Positions 1 to 5,893 are shown, numbered from the stretch's first letter. The stretch is 6,387 nucleotides of DNA from Gemmobacter sp. (GCA_030656535.1 JAUSPL010000290.1:1-6387), one strand, 5' to 3'. Made by a program: numbers and translations. Notes: generated from the sequence alone by a model not told the origin.

Positions 1-63
1 GTGATGCACCAAGCTTTTGTTATCTTGTGTCTTTCTTTGCCAGATAGCCTGATCCAGTGCGTC

Positions 64-106
64 CGTTGCCCGGCAGGCGATTTGCAGGGCAAATCTGCCG
101 AGAGGG
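64..106. repeat. 43-bp palindromic insertion in orfB
   Basis: The family sequence TQFVL-DALDQA is interrupted between Leu and Asp by exactly 43 bases. The insert folds on itself. CGGCAG at 71-76 pairs with CTGCCG at 95-100, and ATTTGC at 80-85 pairs with GCAAAT at 89-94. A 3-base bulge (77-79) and a 3-base loop (86-88) complete a 12-bp stem. The length is 1 mod 3, so it shifts the reading frame. I saw no clear target duplication at its edges. It resembles a small mobile palindrome (REP- or RPE-like) but I cannot assign it to a known family. Confidence 0.7.
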
Positions 107-274
107 GAGCACAAACTGGGTTTTCATCGATGTCGAGGCGCGCCACCCCACAATCCGTCGGGCAAACACATCGATCACGAACGCCACATAGACTGTTCCC
201 GACCATGTGGGCACGTAGGTAAAATCTGAAACCCACAGTTTGTTCGGCCGATCTGCCATGAACAGGCGGTTCAC

Positions 275-306
275 CAAAGGCGCTTTTTTCTGCGAAAAAC
301 GCCGAT
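275..306. repeat. Candidate second palindromic insertion in orfB
   Basis: In the ancestral orfB frame, the family text SLPCPDD (minus strand, ending near 307) should be followed almost directly by a VNRLF-like segment (from about 274). Instead about 29-32 extra bases intervene. They form a hairpin: GGCG at 279-282 pairs with CGCC at 300-303, and a T-run at 284-289 pairs with AAAAA at 295-299, with one bulged base and a short loop. The exact edges are uncertain because the family is variable here. The sequence is unrelated to the 43-bp palindrome at 64-106. Confidence 0.45.
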
Positions 307-657
307 GTCGTCCGGGCAGGGCAGAGAAGTGTCCGGGTTGGTCGTGATGACCTTTTTGCCCCGAACAACCTTTGATGCCCAAGCGGCGCATCAACCGTTC
401 CACGGTGCAGCGGGCGGCGTCTTCACCCTGCCGTCGCAAAACATGCCAGATCTTCCGCGCGCCATAGAGCTTGCGGTTGGCATCCCAGGCCGCGTCGATC
501 TTGACGCTCAGGGCGGCGTCCGATTTGGCCCGGGATGACGCCCGGTCAGGATCACACACGATGGCCCGCCGGTCATAATAGGTCGACGGGGCGAACTGCA
601 GTGTCCGGCAGATCGGCTCGACCCCATACATCTCGCGATGTTCTTCAATGAAAGCAG

Positions 658-998
658 TCATTTGCGGAACGGGCGGTCGAGCTCCGCCTGGGCAAAATAC
701 GCTGACGCTTTCTTCAGGATCTCATTTCTTGCCTGAGTTCGCGCACCTCGCGTTCAAGCTCTTTGATCCGTAGCTTCTCAGCTGTCGTCTGGCCTGACCG
801 TTCGCCGCCATCACGCTGGGCCTAGCGAACCCAAACGCGAAGGCTGTCTGGCGAACAGCCCAATTTACCTGCAATCGCCGTCAGCGCCGCAGCTTCGCTT
901 TGATACTCATCGCGGTGTTCCATCGCCAGCCGAACCGCGCGCTCGCGGAACTCAGGCGAATACGGCTTAGAGGTCTTCTTCTTTGATGTCTGTTCCAT
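658..998 (-). pseudogene. IS3-family transposase orfA (nonsense + frameshift)
   Basis: This is the DNA-binding ORF of IS3 A. The likely start is ATG at 996-998 (MEQTSKKKTSKPYSPEFRER), preceded by GGAG about 11 bases upstream; a TTG three codons earlier (1007) is open but less likely. The N-terminal helix-turn-helix (EFRERAVRLAMEH, then GCSPDSLRVWVR) is intact. A TAG at 822-824 replaces an expected Gln codon. The frame then continues (EKLRIKELEREVRELRQ), but one base is missing between about 727 and 728, where RQ-A-NEILKK is expected. The rest reads NEILKKASAYFAQAELDRPF in the restored frame, to the TGA at 658-660. The region is 341 bases, one short of 114 codons, which fits a single deletion. 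Confidence 0.87.
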
Positions 999-1023
999 AA
1001 CGGGCAATTCTCCGAGAGTTTTG

Positions 1024-1049
1024 CCCTCCGGTAAACCCGGGGCGGTTCA
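1024..1049 (-). repeat. Left terminal end of IS3 A
   Basis: The minus strand from 1049 reads TGAACCGCCCCGGGTTTACC, with the 5'-TG terminus expected for IS3 elements. It coincides exactly with the point where umuD homology ends. The inner limit is arbitrary, because the partner repeat is outside the window. Confidence 0.65.
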
Positions 1050-1168
1050 ATCTCGTCCTCGAGATCATCGCCCGCGGGGGATGGAAAACCGGCGCTGACC
1101 GATGTGAGCAGAAGGGAAACTGTTTGCCCTCCAAGAGGGATCGGGGCTTCGACCGGAAAAACGGGCAT
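1050..1168 (-). pseudogene. umuD: umuD N-terminal fragment, interrupted by IS3 A
   Basis: The start is ATG at 1166-1168, with GAGGAG at 1175-1180, six bases upstream. The 40 preserved residues end in SVSAGFPSPAGDDLEDEI. This matches the self-cleavage region of UmuD-type (LexA/S24 peptidase) proteins, with Ala26-Gly27 as the expected cleavage bond. UmuD is the RecA-activated accessory subunit of the error-prone polymerase V, and functional UmuD proteins are about 140 residues long. The Ser/Lys catalytic dyad and the rest of the gene, and presumably umuC, are missing at 1049, where the TGAACC end of IS3 A starts. They may persist beyond the far end of the IS, left of the window. SRAP lies just upstream on the same strand. 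The gene is almost certainly inactive. Confidence 0.75.
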
Positions 1169-1184
1169 CCGCGACTCCTCAAAT

Positions 1185-1201
1185 GTTCATGTAATGTTAT
1201 A
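1185..1201 (-). promoter_or_regulatory. LexA-box-like operator over the umuD -10 region
   Basis: GTTC-ATGTAAT-GTTA at 1185-1199 (plus strand) is one base from the alphaproteobacterial SOS box GTTC-N7-GTTC. On the minus strand a -10-like TATAAC (1196-1201) overlaps one half-site, so LexA binding would block the promoter. It lies 17 bases upstream of the umuD ATG, directly before the ribosome binding site. No convincing -35 was found. Confidence 0.55.
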
Positions 1202-1255
1202 TCATCATTGTCACGGGATCCACCCGGTTTCAAGCGATGACCCGGCGGCAGCTGA

Positions 1256-1950
1256 CTATCCTACGTTGTCCAAGCCAGCGTGATCGGACTTGAGGCCCTC
1301 ACCGCTCTGGTGGATCACCATGCGGTCGGCCGGAAAGGGCTTGATCAGCGTGAAGGCCTCATCGGGCGTGCCGGTCAGCCAGGTCTCGTAGTCGTCCGGA
1401 TCGAGGATGCATGGAGTGCGGTCCGGATGCGTCTGCCGGGTCAGCTCGTTCGGTGTGGTCGTGACCATGGACGAGGTAAGTAGCTCGCGCTCCTCGCCGC
1501 CGCCGTAGTTGCCCTTGTAGGCGCGCCAGAGGCCGGCCAGGGCAAAGGGCGGCCGTGCCACGTCACACCCTTCACACCGAACCAGACGTAGGTCGCAGGG
1601 TTGCGCCCCTTGGTCTCGCAGAAGCTGGAGGCCGGGATCAGACAGCGGCGATCCTCGAAGCTCTTTGTCCAGAAGCGCGAGCTGCGCAGCTTGTCATCCC
1701 GCGCATTGTTGACGGCCTTCGGTTGGATCGGCTCGCCGGTCTTCTTCGACATCTGGGGCATGACGAAGCCCCAATGGGCGTTTTCCAGCCAGCGGGTGCC
1801 GTCGGCGTCGATGCCAATGATCGGCGCCATGCCCTTGGGGAAGATGGACGGCAGCGGTTCCGCATTGCCGAGCCTGTCCCGCGCGGCATCCACAGCAAAT
1901 AGCTGGCGCATCGCGGACGAAGGCATCGTGTTTGCGTAGAGGTTGCACAC
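1256..1950 (-). pseudogene. SRAP / YedK-HMCES family protein, frameshifted
   Basis: SRAP proteins shield abasic sites in single-stranded DNA by forming a covalent link through Cys2. The N-terminus MCNLYA puts the catalytic Cys at position 2, which fixes the start at the GTG at 1948-1950. Other conserved points are NNARDD (about residue 81), RRCLIPASSFCE with the catalytic Glu (about 112), and the His in THPDRTPCILDP in the second part. The frame breaks near 1564-1567, where WFGVKG is followed by VTWHG instead of a DVARPPFALAGLW-like join; the latter reads from about 1561 to the TAG at 1256. A 2-base TG duplication (CACA on plus) explains the break, though a 1-base deletion nearby is possible. 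Repaired, the protein would be about 230 residues, normal for the family. IS3 B ends only about 5 bases upstream of the start, so native promoter DNA is gone. Confidence 0.85.
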
Positions 1951-1955
1951 CCCCT

Positions 1956-1977
1956 CAGTCAGAACAGTTGTCGCCTG
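1956..1977 (+). repeat. Left inverted repeat of IS3 B
   Basis: The repeat pairs with the reverse complement of 3656-3677 over 22 bases with two mismatches. The inner 13 bases, CAGTTGTCGCCTG, are perfect. The exact outer limit is uncertain because no target duplication confirms it. Confidence 0.8.
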
Positions 1978-1998
1978 CAGTACTTTTGAAAGTATACC
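1968..1998 (+). promoter_or_regulatory. Possible IS3 B transposase promoter with a palindrome
   Basis: A -35-like TTGTCG (1968-1973, inside the left repeat) and a -10-like TATACC (1993-1998) are separated by 19 bases. Between them TACTTT (1981-1986) and AAAGTA (1989-1994) form a palindrome that could be an operator. Transcription from here would start around 2005, which favours the TTG at 2026 over the ATG at 2002 as the orfA start. The match is weak. Confidence 0.3.
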
Positions 1999-2001
1999 CT
2001 G

Positions 2002-2523
2002 ATGCGGGCGGGACAGGATGACGATTTGGCGTATTCACTGGAGAGGAAGGCGGCGGTTCTGACGAAGATGCTGCCGCCGAACAACATGCCGTTGGGCCAG
2101 TTGGCCCAGGAAGAAGGGATCAGCCAGGCGACGCTGGCGAAGTGGCGGACCGAGGCGCGGGCGAAGGGACAGTTTCTGCCCGATGCCAATGCCGGGCCGG
2201 AGGGCTGGACCTCGCGCGACAAGCTTTCGGCGGTGATCGAGACGGCGTCGATGAACGCGGCAGAGCTTGGCGAATACTGCCGCCGCCGGGGCGTCTATCC
2301 TGAGCAGCTCGGCGTGTGGCGCGAGGCCTGCGAGCGGGCGAACGACTGGGAGCGTGCGGCGGCGAGCCGGATCTCGCGCGAGACGAAGGACGACAAGAAG
2401 CGGATCAAGGAGCTGGAACGGGATCTGGCCCGCAAGGAGAAGGCGCTGGCGGAAGCCGCAGCGCTGATGATCCTCAGAAAAAAGGCCGAGGCGATCTGGG
2501 GCCGCGCAGGCGAGGACGAATGA
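2002..2523 (+). CDS. IS3-family transposase OrfA
   Basis: This is the 173-residue DNA-binding subunit of IS3 B. Two helix-turn-helix-like segments are visible: PLGQLAQEEGISQATLAKWR (about residues 31-50) and, further on, NAAELGEYCRRRGVYPEQLG. A charged, coiled-coil-like tail (KKRIKELERDLARKEKALAE, about 131-150) then leads to the slippery site, as in the leucine-zipper region of IS3 OrfA proteins. The longest frame starts at ATG 2002, but relatives typically begin MxYSLERKAAVL. The TTG at 2026, with AGGA about eight bases upstream, is therefore a serious alternative start. The stop at 2521-2523 overlaps the orfB ATG as ATGA. The function is inferred from the family. Confidence 0.88.
   Translation: MRAGQDDDLAYSLERKAAVLTKMLPPNNMPLGQLAQEEGISQATLAKWRTEARAKGQFLPDANAGPEGWTSRDKLSAVIETASMNAAELGEYCRRRGVYPEQLGVWREACERANDWERAAASRISRETKDDKKRIKELERDLARKEKALAEAAALMILRKKAEAIWGRAGEDE
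2478..2484 (+). promoter_or_regulatory. A6G slippery site for -1 ribosomal frameshift
   Basis: AAAAAAG is read A-AAA-AAG in the orfA frame (codons AGA AAA AAG). A -1 slip continues as GGC CGA GGC GAT and runs without a stop into orfB. The product would be a fused OrfAB of about 548 residues, the active transposase in IS3 elements. Confidence 0.85.
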
Positions 2524-3647
2524 CCGCCACCCCGGATCGCAGTGACATCGTTGCCCTGATCGACAAGGCCATGGCGGCCGGCGCGCGCCAGGCCGCCGCC
2601 TGTGCCGAGCTTGGCCTGAACGCACGCACCCTGCAGCGCTGGACGGGGCCGGAGGGTGCAATCTGCGACGATCGCCGCCCCTTCGCCGAGCATCCCGAGC
2701 CTGCCGGCAAGCTGAGCGATGTGGAGCGCGACCGTATCGTGGCGATCTGCAGCACTCCTGAGTTCGCCAGCCTTCCCCCCAGCCAGATCGTGCCCCGACT
2801 GGCCGACCAGGGCATCTGGATCGCCTCGGAATCCAGTTTCTACAGGGTGTTGCGCGAGCGCGGCCAGAACCATCGCCGCGGTCGCGCCCGGCCGGCCACA
2901 CGCCGCAAGCCGCCCACCAGCTTCGAGGCCAAGGCGCCGTGCCAGGTCTGGTCGTGGGACATAACGTGGCTGCCGGGGCCGATCGCCGGGGCCTTTTTCT
3001 ACCTCTATCTCATCGTCGACATCTTCAGCCGGAAGATCGTCGGTTGGGAAGTCCATGACCGCGAGACGGCCGACTTCGCCGCGCAGGTTCTGGAGCGCGC
3101 AGTCTGGGCTGAAAAGTGCCTCACCGGCCCGTTGGTGCTCCATGCCGACAACGGTAGTCCCATGAAGGGTGCAACGATGAAGGCCACCATGGAGCGGCTC
3201 GGCGTCATCGCGTCGTTCAGCCGACCGCGGGTGTCGAACGACAATCCGTTCTCCGAGGCGCTGTTCAGGACCTGCAAGTACACGCCCAACTGGCCCGACC
3301 GCGGCTTCAAGACGATAGACGCGGCGCGGACCTGGGTTCAGGGCTTCGTGCTCTGGTATAACCTTGACCATCGCCACAGCGCGCTGCGCTTCGTGACACC
3401 CGATCAGCGTCACCGCGGCGAAGATTGTGCGCTGCTCGCCAGCCGACATCAGGTCTACGTCTTGGCCCGAGCCGCCCGGCCCGAACGCTGGTCAGGCCCG
3501 ACGCGCAACTGGCAGCCCACAGCCTCCGTCTGGCTGAACCCGGAACGGCCGAATGCCGGGTGCGGAGGTCATGGGTCCGACGGCGCGCTCACCCAAGAAG
3601 CTGGCGGCGGCGGACCCGTGGCCGGGCCAGCCAAACGCGCAGCCTAA
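2520..3647 (+). CDS. IS3-family transposase OrfB (DDE integrase core)
   Basis: This 375-residue frame starts at ATG 2520-2522, overlapping the orfA stop; it is mainly made as the C-terminal part of OrfAB by -1 frameshift. The N-terminal part carries an HTH-like segment (ACAELGLNARTLQRW, about 27-41). The rve-type core shows the full catalytic triad: D147 in VWSWDITWL, D210 in LHADNG and E246 in NPFSEALFRTCKY, with 35 residues between the last two (DD35E). The family signature YNxxHRHSALRFVTPDQRH follows near 280-297. No internal lesion is visible. It should cut and join the element ends at 1956 and 3677. The group within IS3 was not assigned. Confidence 0.93.
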   Translation: MTATPDRSDIVALIDKAMAAGARQAAACAELGLNARTLQRWTGPEGAICDDRRPFAEHPEPAGKLSDVERDRIVAICSTPEFASLPPSQIVPRLADQGIWIASESSFYRVLRERGQNHRRGRARPATRRKPPTSFEAKAPCQVWSWDITWLPGPIAGAFFYLYLIVDIFSRKIVGWEVHDRETADFAAQVLERAVWAEKCLTGPLVLHADNGSPMKGATMKATMERLGVIASFSRPRVSNDNPFSEALFRTCKYTPNWPDRGFKTIDAARTWVQGFVLWYNLDHRHSALRFVTPDQRHRGEDCALLASRHQVYVLARAARPERWSGPTRNWQPTASVWLNPERPNAGCGGHGSDGALTQEAGGGGPVAGPAKRAA

Positions 3648-3655
3648 AACGAAAC

Positions 3656-3677
3656 CAGGCGACAACTGCTTTGACTG
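3656..3677 (-). repeat. Right inverted repeat of IS3 B
   Basis: This is the partner of 1956-1977, beginning CAGGCGACAACTG on the plus strand. It lies nine bases after the orfB stop. The bases immediately outside (TGAGT) do not match those outside the left repeat. Confidence 0.8.
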
Positions 3678-3694
3678 TGAGTGTGATATTGCAA

Positions 3695-3830
3695 CTTGAT
3701 GGTCTGACTCTTTCTTTGAATGACCGCGTGTCTTTTGTTTGATCTGTCGACCATCAGGCTGCCCCGGCAGCGGGCAAGAGGTGACTTCATAGGAGCCTGA
3801 CGGTTGCGTACCATCACAGTCCTGTCCCCT
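3695..3830 (+). ncRNA. Candidate IS110 bridge RNA in the leader
   Basis: IS110 transposases of the IS621 type use a structured bridge RNA encoded in the noncoding left end. Here the leader contains strong alternative helices. CTTGATGGTC (3695-3704) pairs with GACCATCAGG (3749-3758), with one G-U pair. ACCATCAGGCT (3750-3760) pairs with AGCCTGACGGT (3794-3804), with one mismatch. A small inner hairpin GCCC/GGGC lies at 3761-3775. ATAGGAGC at 3789-3796 recurs just before the element's right end (4918-4925), which is what a donor-guide match would look like. The RNA ends are guesses; the structure was read by eye. Confidence 0.45.
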
Positions 3831-3868
3831 TCGACCGATGCTCGGGCCATTTCAGCGAAAGGGCATCC

Positions 3869-4912
3869 ATGGACCAGGTCATCATCGGCGTTGACACGCA
3901 TAAATCCAACCACATTGCTGTCGCGATCAATACCCAAGGCACACGCCTCGGCGGGATGACGATCCCGACGACCCGTCAAGGGTATCGCGATCTCGAAGCA
4001 TGGGCCTCCGAGCTCGGCAGTATCAGAGCCTTTGGCATCGAGGGCACCGGCTCCTATGGCGCGGGACTGTCCCGAGATTTGCTGGCAAAGGGGCACATGG
4101 TCGTGGATGTGATGCGTCCCAACCGCCAGCTGCGCTATCTTCATGGCAAATCCGACAGCCTTGATGCAGAAAGTGCGGCCAGATCTGTTCTGAACGGACA
4201 GGCCAGTTCCTTGGCCAAGACGCAGACCGGATCTTCGGAAATGATACGGCATATCAAGATTGCACGCGACAGTGCAGTTAAAGCCAAATCGCAAGCGATG
4301 ATCACATTGAAAACATTGATCATCAACGCACTTATGGATCTGCGGGATACTGTCGACCAGATTAAGGGCCGCACCGCTCTGGTGCTACACGTCGCGGGGC
4401 TCAGACCGGGACAGATCACTTCGCCGACCGCATCGGCCAAGGCCGCGATGCGTGCGATTGCGCGCCGCTGGCTGGCTTTGCACGAAGAAATCCATGCCCA
4501 TGAGCAGGCACTCGAACACATGGCACGTGAAAAAGCGCCCGAACTGATGAAATCGCATGGCATCTCTACCCTGACCGTGGCGGAGATGCTGATCCTCGTC
4601 GGGGACAATCCAGAGCGCATCAGATCCGAAGCGGCGCTGGCCAAGATTTGTGGTGTCTGTCCGATTCCGGCCTCAAGCGGCAAGACCAACCGCATGCGCC
4701 TGAACCGCAGCGGCAACCGGCAGGCAAATGCCGCGCTCTATCGCGTTGCCATCGTGCGCATGCGCGATCATCAACCGACGAAAACCTATGCAGCCAAAAG
4801 GACAGCAGAAGGCAAAACGCGGCGAGACATTATCCGCTGCGTCAAGCGATACATCGTGCGTGAGATCTTTCGCCATCTTTGTGCGCCGCTGCCCACCCCA
4901 CAGGCAACTTGA
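3869..4912 (+). CDS. IS110-family transposase (DEDD/serine recombinase)
   Basis: This 347-residue protein starts at ATG 3869, with AAAGGG as a likely ribosome binding site. The N-terminal RuvC-like domain shows D9 in IIGVDTHK, E58 in GIEGTGSYG, and D96 and D99 in GKSDSLDAE, the DEDD tetrad of the family. A helical middle section (about 125-225) leads to the C-terminal transposase domain. There the motif CGVCPIPASSGKTNRMRLNR (about 261-280) carries the candidate nucleophilic serine (S269 or S270), followed by GNRQANAALYRVAIVRM. The length is normal and there is no lesion, so it may be active. In this family the protein works with a bridge RNA to recombine donor and target without making target duplications. 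It stops at TGA 4910-4912, about 20 bases before the element ends. Confidence 0.95.
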   Translation: MDQVIIGVDTHKSNHIAVAINTQGTRLGGMTIPTTRQGYRDLEAWASELGSIRAFGIEGTGSYGAGLSRDLLAKGHMVVDVMRPNRQLRYLHGKSDSLDAESAARSVLNGQASSLAKTQTGSSEMIRHIKIARDSAVKAKSQAMITLKTLIINALMDLRDTVDQIKGRTALVLHVAGLRPGQITSPTASAKAAMRAIARRWLALHEEIHAHEQALEHMAREKAPELMKSHGISTLTVAEMLILVGDNPERIRSEAALAKICGVCPIPASSGKTNRMRLNRSGNRQANAALYRVAIVRMRDHQPTKTYAAKRTAEGKTRRDIIRCVKRYIVREIFRHLCAPLPTPQAT

Positions 4913-4933
4913 CAAATATAGGAGCTTCAAACA

Positions 4934-5794
4934 CCGTTGCCCGATGCTCTCGCTGTGCCCACGCAAGACATCCGCCTGACGCTTGCGACATTGCTCTGCC
5001 AGCCAGACGTTCAGGGCGTCCCATGTCGCAAAACGGGGGATGGGCACCATGAAGTTGCGCCGTGCATATCCAACCAGGCCTTCAACCGCGCCCTTATCGT
5101 TGCCTTAGCCGGGCCGACCATAGCGGTCATGGATAAAATAATGCGACAAGAACCCGCTAAACAACTTGGTCCGCTTGCGTGTGCCATCCGGCAGGATCTT
5201 CGCCACCAGGCACCGATCATTGTCATAAAGCACTGACTGCGGCACCCGCCCGAAAAAGGCAAAGGCATGGACGTGGCCATCAATCCAAGCCTCGGAAACG
5301 GCTGCCGGGTAGGCCCGAACAAAACACGCATCGCTGTGGGGCAGATCCAGCGCGAAGAAGTGCGCCTTCTGCTCCACGCCTCCAATCACCACCATGGCCT
5401 CGCCGAAGTCAGCTTGGGCATGGCCAGCAGCATGTGCCAGTGGCACAAACATCTCGCGGCTTCGCAGGCCATGTTCACGGACGTAATTTTTGACCGTCGT
5501 GTAGCCGCCCTTGAACCCGAGCTCGTCCCGAAGCCTTTCAAAAACCCGCTTCACGGTATGCCGTTGCTTGCGGTTCTGGCTGAGGTCTGCCCGCAGCCAC
5601 TAGTCGATGAAGCCGGTGATACCGTCCAGCTTCGGCCGCTTGATCTCCGCCGTGCGCCGATAGCCGGGCGGCACCGAAAACCCCATGATCTTCTTCACGC
5701 TCGCGCGCGACACCCCAAAGTGAACTGCTGCAGCGCGTTCGCTCATGCCGCCCCGACGCGCGAGACGGACCTTCCGATAGAGTTCCACGATCAA
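4934..5794 (-). pseudogene. istA: IS21-family transposase istA (two stops, truncated)
   Basis: IstA is the DDE transposase of IS21 elements, normally paired with the ATPase IstB. Reading begins near TTG 5794 or GTG 5788 (VELYRKVRLARRGGMSERAA), with an HTH through FGVSRASVKKI. A TAG at 5600-5602 replaces the Gln expected in FIDQWL. The same frame continues through KRVFERLRDELGFKGGY. The catalytic core is visible: D in HAQADFGEA (about 129), D in VLYDND (about 191) and E in AVEGLVGYARRN (about 238). A TAA at 5105-5107 replaces the Lys expected in GRPGKGNDKG. There is no frameshift, only the two stops. The sequence is then lost after RGHSESIGQR at 4934, where the IS110 right end begins. The C-terminus and istB are absent. 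Confidence 0.9.
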
Positions 5795-5830
5795 AATACC
5801 CCCGCCCCCCTGTCGCCAGAAAGGGCCAAA

Positions 5831-5893
5831 GTGGCAAAGTTTTACGCTGCCCGCAGCAAGACTATCTCGCCACTTCCGTGGCAAACTTTTGCA
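5831..5893 (-). repeat. IS21 multiple terminal repeats
   Basis: On the plus strand GTGGCAAACTTTT (5878-5890) and GTGGCAAAGTTTT (5831-5843) are repeats with one mismatch, 47 bases apart. IS21-family ends carry repeated transposase-binding sites of this kind. A GCCAC/GTGGC mini-hairpin (5869-5882) lies at the outer copy. Confidence 0.65.

Larger units (their letters stand above)
1..661 (-). pseudogene. IS3-family transposase orfB (broken, partial)
   Basis: This is the catalytic-domain ORF of IS3 A, starting ATG at 659-661 and overlapping the orfA stop as ATGA. The N-terminus (MTAFIEEHRE, then GVEPICRTLQFAPSTYYDRR) and the core block LWVSDFTYVPTWSGTVYVAF are classic for the family; the D in WVSDF (about residue 146) is the first catalytic Asp. 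The second Asp and Glu lie beyond the window. The frame is disturbed. Residues after LGIKG are out of frame, because the family-like text VVRGKKVITTNPDTSLPCP reads in another frame at about 309-370. The original frame returns at VNRLFMADRPN after an extra stretch at 275-306. After TQFVL a 43-bp insert at 64-106 shifts the frame again, and DALDQAIWQRKTQDNKSLVH resumes at 63-1. It is not functional as read. Confidence 0.88.
1..1049 (-). mobile_element. IS3-family element A, 5' part, degenerate
   Basis: The element reads on the minus strand. Its left end is at 1049, where the minus strand begins TGAACCGCCCCGGGTTTACC, a sequence typical of termini of one IS3-family group. orfA follows, then orfB overlapping in the -1 frame (ATGA overlap at 658-661), and orfB runs off the window at base 1. 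The right end of the element lies outside. The insertion point is inside umuD, whose coding sequence stops matching at 1050. The element carries several independent lesions: a nonsense codon at 822-824, a 1-base deletion near 727, a short deletion near 367-370, and palindromic inserts at 275-306 and 64-106. It cannot make its own transposase and is probably an old insertion. Confidence 0.85.
1956..3677 (+). mobile_element. IS3-family element B, apparently intact
   Basis: An element of about 1.7 kb is bounded by imperfect inverted repeats at 1956-1977 and 3656-3677. It carries orfA and orfB with a programmed -1 frameshift signal. All reading frames needed for OrfAB are open and the DDE triad is present, so it may still be active. 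The left end sits just upstream of the SRAP start codon and the right end abuts the IS110 leader. I found no matching target duplication: the left flank ends CCCCT and the right flank begins TGAGT. Either the true termini differ by a few bases, or one flank was rearranged after insertion. Confidence 0.85.
3678..4933 (+). mobile_element. IS110-family element
   Basis: An intact IS110 transposase (3869-4912) is flanked by a noncoding leader of about 190 bp and a very short right end. The right limit is inferred from istA homology, which resumes at 4934, so the element (or its last bases) sits inside an IS21 istA gene. The left limit is not visible: IS110 elements lack terminal inverted repeats, and the leader simply abuts IS3 B at 3677. 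The DNA left of the leader is not the missing part of istA. The left side has therefore been rearranged, or the leader truncated, since insertion. Confidence 0.75.
4934..5893 (-). mobile_element. IS21-family element, 5' part only
   Basis: The terminus is near 5893, where the minus strand begins TGCAAAAGTTTGCCAC. Internal repeats follow, then istA. Only about 960 bp remains; the element is cut by IS110 at 4934, and neither the rest of istA nor istB occurs on the other side of IS110. It is immobile without help from another copy. Confidence 0.8.

Noticed and set aside
2295..3449. 384-codon open frame on the minus strand
   Set aside because: It lies opposite the IS3 B orfA/orfB genes, which carry clear family motifs; the minus frame is a high-GC shadow without recognisable domains.
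1951..3682. Target-site duplication around IS3 B
   Set aside because: The flanking bases (CCCCT left, TGAGT right) do not match in any register I tried.
3673..3821. GACTGTGA (3673-3680) complementary to TCACAGTC (3814-3821) as a second donor guide of IS110
   Set aside because: The first copy overlaps the IS3 B right repeat, and an 8-base complement over this distance is expected by chance.
3644..4294. 216-codon frame on the minus strand over the IS110 leader
   Set aside because: It is antisense to the IS110 transposase and its noncoding leader; no motif and no ribosome binding site.
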